Assembly (NCBI GenBank): GCA_020543525.1 | Contig: JAHYIO010000039.1 | Coordinates: forward strand, 1,922,001-1,986,000 | DNA length: 64,000 nt | Direction of reading: 5' to 3' | Source: Coriolopsis trogii | Taxonomy: Eukaryota; Basidiomycota; Agaricomycetes; Polyporales; Polyporaceae | Shown: positions 60,064-64,000 of the stretch, piece after piece | Layout: every line of letters begins with the position of its first letter | How positions within the stretch are numbered: the first letter of the stretch is position 1 | Program-made: the position numbers and the translations under genes | The notes under the pieces: generated by a model | Database searches by the model: none | Seen by the model: only the letters and a program-made list of their open reading frames with translations | What the model was told of the DNA's origin: nothing

Positions 60064-61053
60064 ATGATCCTCTGTCACACCATACTCCCGATTGTCCTCT
60101 CGCTGTTCCTCGGCTCGCTACACATTGTAGCCAGGGAGACCGACGTCCACGACGACGTGACTCAGATCGTCATGCAGTCCCCTCTCTCTGACACCACCGT
60201 CTCTTCCTCTACCAGTTCCGCTCACAACGCCACCTACGACACCGCCCAGCCATTCTACATGATCGCCCACCGAGTGCTCGTCATCCAGGGCGTGCGCGAC
60301 GCGCTCAAGAACGGCGCCAACGCGATCGAGATCGACATGTACGCCAAGGACGACGGCTGGTGGGCGGACCACGACGACACCATCGGCTCCCAGGGCGACA
60401 GCGCGCTCGACATGTTCAAGACGATCGCGCAGGCGCGCCAGAACGGCGGCACGGTCACCTTCGTCTGGCTCGACCTCAAGAACCCCGACGACTACGACCC
60501 GAACGACCCCGAGCGGCGGAAGTCTTCGATCGACGCGCTCCGCGACCTCGCGCGCGAGTGGCTCGAGCCGGCCGGGGTGCGCGTCCTGTATGGGTTTTAC
60601 GAAGCGAAGGGAAACGCGTACTTGTCGATCCGGGACAACCTCTCCGCGATGGAGGCGATCAACCTGAACGGCCAGGAGGACGAGGTCGAGCCACCGTTCG
60701 AGCAGGGCCCGAAGGAGCGCGCGAAGAAGGTCATGTCGTACGGGTACTTCAACTTTGGCGTGCAGTTTGGGAGCTGCCACGAGGATCGGTACTACACCTG
60801 CACGGAGCTGCGCATGGGCATGGAGTCGGGCAAGTTCGGAAAGGTCTTTGGGTGGACGGTCTCTGCCGGCCAGGGCGACTACGTCGAGAAGGTGATGAAC
60901 GAGGCGAACGTCGATGGGTTGATCTACGGGAGGATGTTCAAGCACTATGTGGATAACCAGAATACGAGGGACACGGCGGCGGACATCACCAACTGGGTCA
61001 AAGCCCATCCGTGGAGCCGATTCATGGCGACCAACGACAACCCGCCCTGGTGA
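60064..61053 (+). CDS. Secreted sphingomyelinase D / phospholipase D-like enzyme
   Basis: A single exon of 329 codons with a signal peptide (ILPIVLSLFLGSLHIV). The domain is a TIM barrel of the glycerophosphodiester phosphodiesterase-like type that includes fungal and arachnid sphingomyelinase D enzymes. Visible active-site elements are the first His in MIAHRVL, Glu and Asp in AIEIDMY, the second His in WWADHDD and Asp in VWLDLKN, so the Mg2+ and catalytic residues are all present. Two Cys-containing loops (SCHEDRYYTC) follow. The C-terminal tail reads ATNDNPPW, a variant of the family's tail motif. Members transphosphatidylate sphingomyelin or lysolipids. Fungal versions have unknown natural roles and this one should not be assumed toxic. 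Very GC-rich coding sequence produces a long antisense shadow frame at 60118-61008. The gene appears complete. Confidence 0.87.
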   Translation: MILCHTILPIVLSLFLGSLHIVARETDVHDDVTQIVMQSPLSDTTVSSSTSSAHNATYDTAQPFYMIAHRVLVIQGVRDALKNGANAIEIDMYAKDDGWWADHDDTIGSQGDSALDMFKTIAQARQNGGTVTFVWLDLKNPDDYDPNDPERRKSSIDALRDLAREWLEPAGVRVLYGFYEAKGNAYLSIRDNLSAMEAINLNGQEDEVEPPFEQGPKERAKKVMSYGYFNFGVQFGSCHEDRYYTCTELRMGMESGKFGKVFGWTVSAGQGDYVEKVMNEANVDGLIYGRMFKHYVDNQNTRDTAADITNWVKAHPWSRFMATNDNPPW

Positions 61054-61872
61054 AGCCGAACGTGATTCGGCGACATCTCTCCAGACGATAGGAGACGTTG
61101 CTTGTATGTAGTCCCTTGCATCTCAATGGTGCAATTGCTCACTGCGCTATATGTCAGGCCTATACTAGGATCATCATGTTCTCTTCATGGGGGTATTGCT
61201 TAACGATTCTGTCTCTCCGATAAAGCGCGTTGTCTGGTGTTATAATGTTACTGTTTTGCAGGGTATGGGTGTGTGTGTGTGTTAACAAGCTGCTGTACTA
61301 ATAGCTCCAGCGGTATACCAGCAGCAGGGTGGATAGGGAGGGCTATCCAGAACTCCCGACAAGGGGTACACACCTTGGTATGTTGCTCATCCACATTCAT
61401 CAAGACTAGGTCACGCTCCTGGGTTCCCCTTTGAGTGGACATACAACTCGGATGCCTTCGCTCAGTCCAGCCAGGCGTTCCGCCGCCGCCGGGAGGGGGG
61501 AATCTTGCAATGCATAAGAACCAGAATACTTGACGTCCATCTACGCAGCACCGTATGGTAGTCACCATATCGTAGCGAACGAACGTGCAACGCTCTAATC
61601 CGAGTCGCCTGTCAGAATTTCCATTGGGTGCGGAGATATCCACGGCGGGAGGAATACCGGGGCAAATTCCACGCTACCATCCCGTCAGTTTCTGACGCAT
61701 CGACGGCGAACGGTGATATATTTATTTCCGGGTGGATAGTGACGCCTAACTTGAACAGGGGTACTACAAGGTGGCAATTGGTGCCGTCATGAATGTTTGG
61801 TACAAGGGTAAGTGTGGTGACAGTGCGCGTGCACGGAGTTGTTCTTTTTGTGATTTTGATGAGTGCGCTCTC
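61054..61872. other. Intergenic with a short GT microsatellite
   Basis: A run of GT repeats occurs at about 61268-61283. No gene was recognised before the small open frame that follows. Confidence 0.4.
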
Positions 61873-62256
61873 ATGCCATCCACAACGCTCTCTTCTTCCA
61901 CTCCAACGCTGAGAGAGACACCCACGGAGCCTTCTCCTCCGTACCACGTGTTCCGCCGAGATGGGAACGCGCATCGCTTCCAGGCTTCCAAGCTTCGAAC
62001 CGTCACGCAAGGCCACGCAGCGCCTCTTCGTCTCCGTATTGCAGCCATTTTGTTGCTGGGTAAGTGGTTCCTTCTTCCTTTGATTGATACAACGTTACTG
62101 GCCCCCGCAGTGAGTGTGGCAGAACGCAGCATGGCAACCAAGTTGTTATATCCGCTTCATCTCGCCCGGTCACACGATATTCCCCTCGACCCGCGCGCGC
62201 TGGCAAAGGACCTCTGGAGCTCGCTCATAGTCCCTATCTTCCAACTCTTGCCCTGA
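61873..62256 (+). CDS. Small unknown protein with one hydrophobic segment
   Basis: From MPSTTLSSSTPTLRETPTEP, the frame continues through YHVFRRDGNAHRFQASKLRT and a hydrophobic stretch (RIAAILLLGKWFLLPLIDTT) to ALAKDLWSSLIVPIFQLLP. An alternative reading removes the stretch after LLLG as a 51 bp intron (GTAAGT at 62060 to CAG at 62110), giving LLLVSVAERSMATKL. Both readings stay in frame, so splicing would decide whether the segment after LLLG is kept. Upstream in-frame ATGs exist (61789). It ends 13 bp before the monooxygenase start, an unusually tight spacing for a fungus, hinting at shared control. No family was recognised. Confidence 0.5.
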   Translation: MPSTTLSSSTPTLRETPTEPSPPYHVFRRDGNAHRFQASKLRTVTQGHAAPLRLRIAAILLLGKWFLLPLIDTTLLAPAVSVAERSMATKLLYPLHLARSHDIPLDPRALAKDLWSSLIVPIFQLLP

Positions 62257-62269
62257 TATTGGTGAAGTC

Positions 62270-64000
62270 ATGAGCGGACGCCACGCTCAGCTCGCTCTCG
62301 AATTTGTGGTGGTCGGTGGAGGTGAGTGTTTGCGCAGTGCGGGCTTCTCGGTCGCCGAGGACAGTCCGTCTTGGAGGAAAACGACGAGCTGATGCGCTAA
62401 TGTGTAGGAGTCGGCGGTCTCGCGGTAGCGTATGTGCTCAGCTGTGCTGGGCACCGCGTACGGGTGCTCGAAAAGCGAGGTCCGGATGCGCCGAGCGCTG
62501 GGATCCGGATACCGCCCAACCTGAGCAAGATTCTACAGAGATGGGTGGGCTCGGAGGCCCTGCGGAAGGTGTCAACGCGTTGTGTCGGAACGCCCTTTAT
62601 GCGGTGTGAGTGTCCATTTGCTCCTTTACCCCGTTTGAGCTGAGCTTTGGGCTGCGATGCAGTACATACCGGAGAGAATGTCGGATACTTGCATTGGAGA
62701 CCGGCCATCATGGCGGAGACGGGAGGAGAATTCCTGCTCATGGCTGTAAGTCGAGATGAGGTATTCGCCACGTTCGGGACGACTCACATACTGCCACAGT
62801 ACAGGGACCTGAAACATATGTTGCATGGACTTGCAACCTCCGCCGGAGCTCGTGTCGAGTACAATACTGTCGTTGCATCTGTGCAGCCGGGCTCCCCAAA
62901 ACCTAACGTCGTGCTCTCGACTGGAGAGATCGTCACGGCGGACATCGTCATCGGGGCTGATGGATGTAACAGCATTGTGCGCGAGCTCGTACTGGAGGGG
63001 GAGGAGCCTTGTGTGCGCCCGGGTGGACTCACAGGCTATATCGGGATTGCGAGTACGCAGGACATGCTGAAAGATCCAGAGCTAGCCCAACTGGTCCAAT
63101 CTGAGGATGTGTGTGCATCGCTCTTGATATGTCGGCAAGTTACTGATGCTCTACAGTGGCCTCTCTGGATGGGAGATAATGCCTTTATGAGTGAGTACCC
63201 TTCTGGATCGTCGCTTCTACTGATCGTCCAACTGATGACCTCTTCAGGCAGCCATACTATGGTGAGCAGTGATGGCGAAACTATGAGACACTAGGACACC
63301 ATTGACGATATGGACGTCCATTCAGAGGGACGACACGGAGTACCATGTCGGTGTGTACGAATGGCACTGGTCTCCAGAGGTAGACAAAGAGCAGCAGGAG
63401 AGCTGGCAAGTGATGGTGCCTCCGGAATCTGTCCTGTCGGACAAACATGCGCCGATGTACGTCAAGCCAGCCTGAAATCGTCTACCTAAGGACATGCTCA
63501 CTCTATTCTGTGGCCAAGCAGGGTTCAGCGTCTGATCAGCCTGGTACCGCAGTTTGCTCGGGTGGAGTACTTGACGTGCGAAGACGGGGAGCATGAATGG
63601 ATAGACGAGAGCGGTCGTATCGTTCTTCTGGGCGACGCTGCCCATCCGTCTGTGGTGAGTCCCTTGACATCTATTCCAGCATGACCACTCAGAAGACTCG
63701 GCAATACAGGCAGGAGGTACACATACCGCAAGCATGGCCGTCGAGGACGCCGTAGTGCTAGGCGCACTCTTTTCGCGCCTGAAGTCTGCAGAACAGATAA
63801 CCCCACTCCTGAACGCATACCAGGAACTCCGCCAGCGACGAGCACATGTGGTGGGCCTAGGGGATAGCGGGAACTCGAAGATGATGGGTTGGCCCCCGGG
63901 TCCCGCTGCCGATGCACGAGATGCGAGTATGGGGCGCAAGCAGGACGAGTGGGACGAGGGCGCAATGAAAGGCGCCTTCGAGGAGATCGCGGAGATCTTC
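62270..64000 (+). CDS. FAD-dependent monooxygenase (salicylate hydroxylase-like), cut by the window end
   Basis: The start MSGRHAQLALEFVVVGG is split by an intron within the Rossmann fingerprint, which rejoins as VVVGGGVGGLAVAYVLSCAG (the FAD-binding GxGxxG). It then reads RVLEKRGPDAPSAGIRIPPN, GYLHWRPAIMAET, and the DG motif VTADIVIGADGCNSIVREL. The second FAD motif, IVLLGDAAHPSVAGGTHTAS, contains the GD signature. At least six short introns (62333, 62608, 63108, 63193 and others) interrupt it. The frame is open to the last base (EGAMKGAFEEIAEIF), so the C-terminus lies outside. Class A flavin monooxygenases of this type hydroxylate aromatic or secondary-metabolite substrates with NAD(P)H and O2. 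The particular substrate is unknown. Confidence 0.88.

Noticed and set aside
60118..61008. 296-codon antisense frame over the sphingomyelinase D-like gene
   Set aside because: It is Arg/Val/Leu-rich, lacks any domain and mirrors the codon bias of the GC-rich real gene on the plus strand.
60064..64000. A secondary-metabolite cluster including the phospholipase D-like enzyme and the monooxygenase
   Set aside because: No synthase, transporter or regulator is present and the spacing between genes is ordinary. The monooxygenase is cut by the window end.

Overview
This window is nuclear DNA from a wood-decay basidiomycete (Agaricomycetes, probably a polypore-type white-rot fungus). The evidence is: genes on both strands split by short GT-AG introns of about 50-70 bp; a class II manganese peroxidase; a polyporopepsin-like secreted aspartic protease; BTB and F-box multigene families; and DUF6589-type transposon genes typical of mushroom-forming fungi. 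No prokaryotic signals, CRISPR arrays or rRNA genes are visible, and I recognised no tRNA gene.

Layout. 0-4 kb: a secreted endonuclease/exonuclease/phosphatase-fold protein and a TB2/DP1/HVA22 (Yop1/REEP) ER-shaping protein. 4-10 kb: an F-box/beta-propeller gene (copy A, minus strand), its upstream spacer, a decayed 3' fragment of the Yop1-like gene, and a deleted F-box/propeller pseudogene (A2). 10-20.5 kb: a block of ordinary genes (manganese peroxidase, purine nucleoside phosphorylase, a 707-residue unknown protein, a MYND zinc-finger protein). 20.6-25.4 kb: copy B, an inverted near-copy of the 4.1-8.4 kb block. 25.4-37.1 kb: a third F-box/propeller copy (C), split by two transposons in succession, a 7.4 kb element with 9-bp target duplications carrying a RecQ-like helicase and a DUF6589 protein, and a 2.8 kb TA-flanked DDE element. 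37.6-41 kb: an Rds1-like ferritin-fold secreted protein and a BTB pseudogene. 41.3-45.3 kb: a fourth F-box/propeller copy (D), split by a 1.46 kb element with a 2-bp target duplication. 45.4-50.3 kb: decayed MYND-family remains, an aspartic protease, a BTB gene and a small tandem repeat. 50.7-57 kb: the 1,3-beta-glucan synthase gene. 57.6-64 kb: a BTB gene (intact relative of the 40 kb pseudogene), a secreted sphingomyelinase D/phospholipase D-like enzyme, a small unknown protein and an FAD monooxygenase cut by the window end.

How it fits together. The housekeeping and secretome genes (glucan synthase, PNP, Yop1-like, MnP, aspartic protease) appear intact and unrelated to one another in pathway. 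Between them lies a fast-changing compartment built from repeated segmental duplication of one F-box/propeller unit together with a piece of its Yop1-like neighbour, followed by transposon insertion. Because the copies can be aligned by eye, several insertions can be placed to the base, which gives clean target-site duplications for at least four elements. The most interesting objects are the helicase plus DUF6589 transposon, the CATCAGG-ended elements with 2-bp target duplications, and the DDE transposase with an unusually long gap between its second and third catalytic residues.
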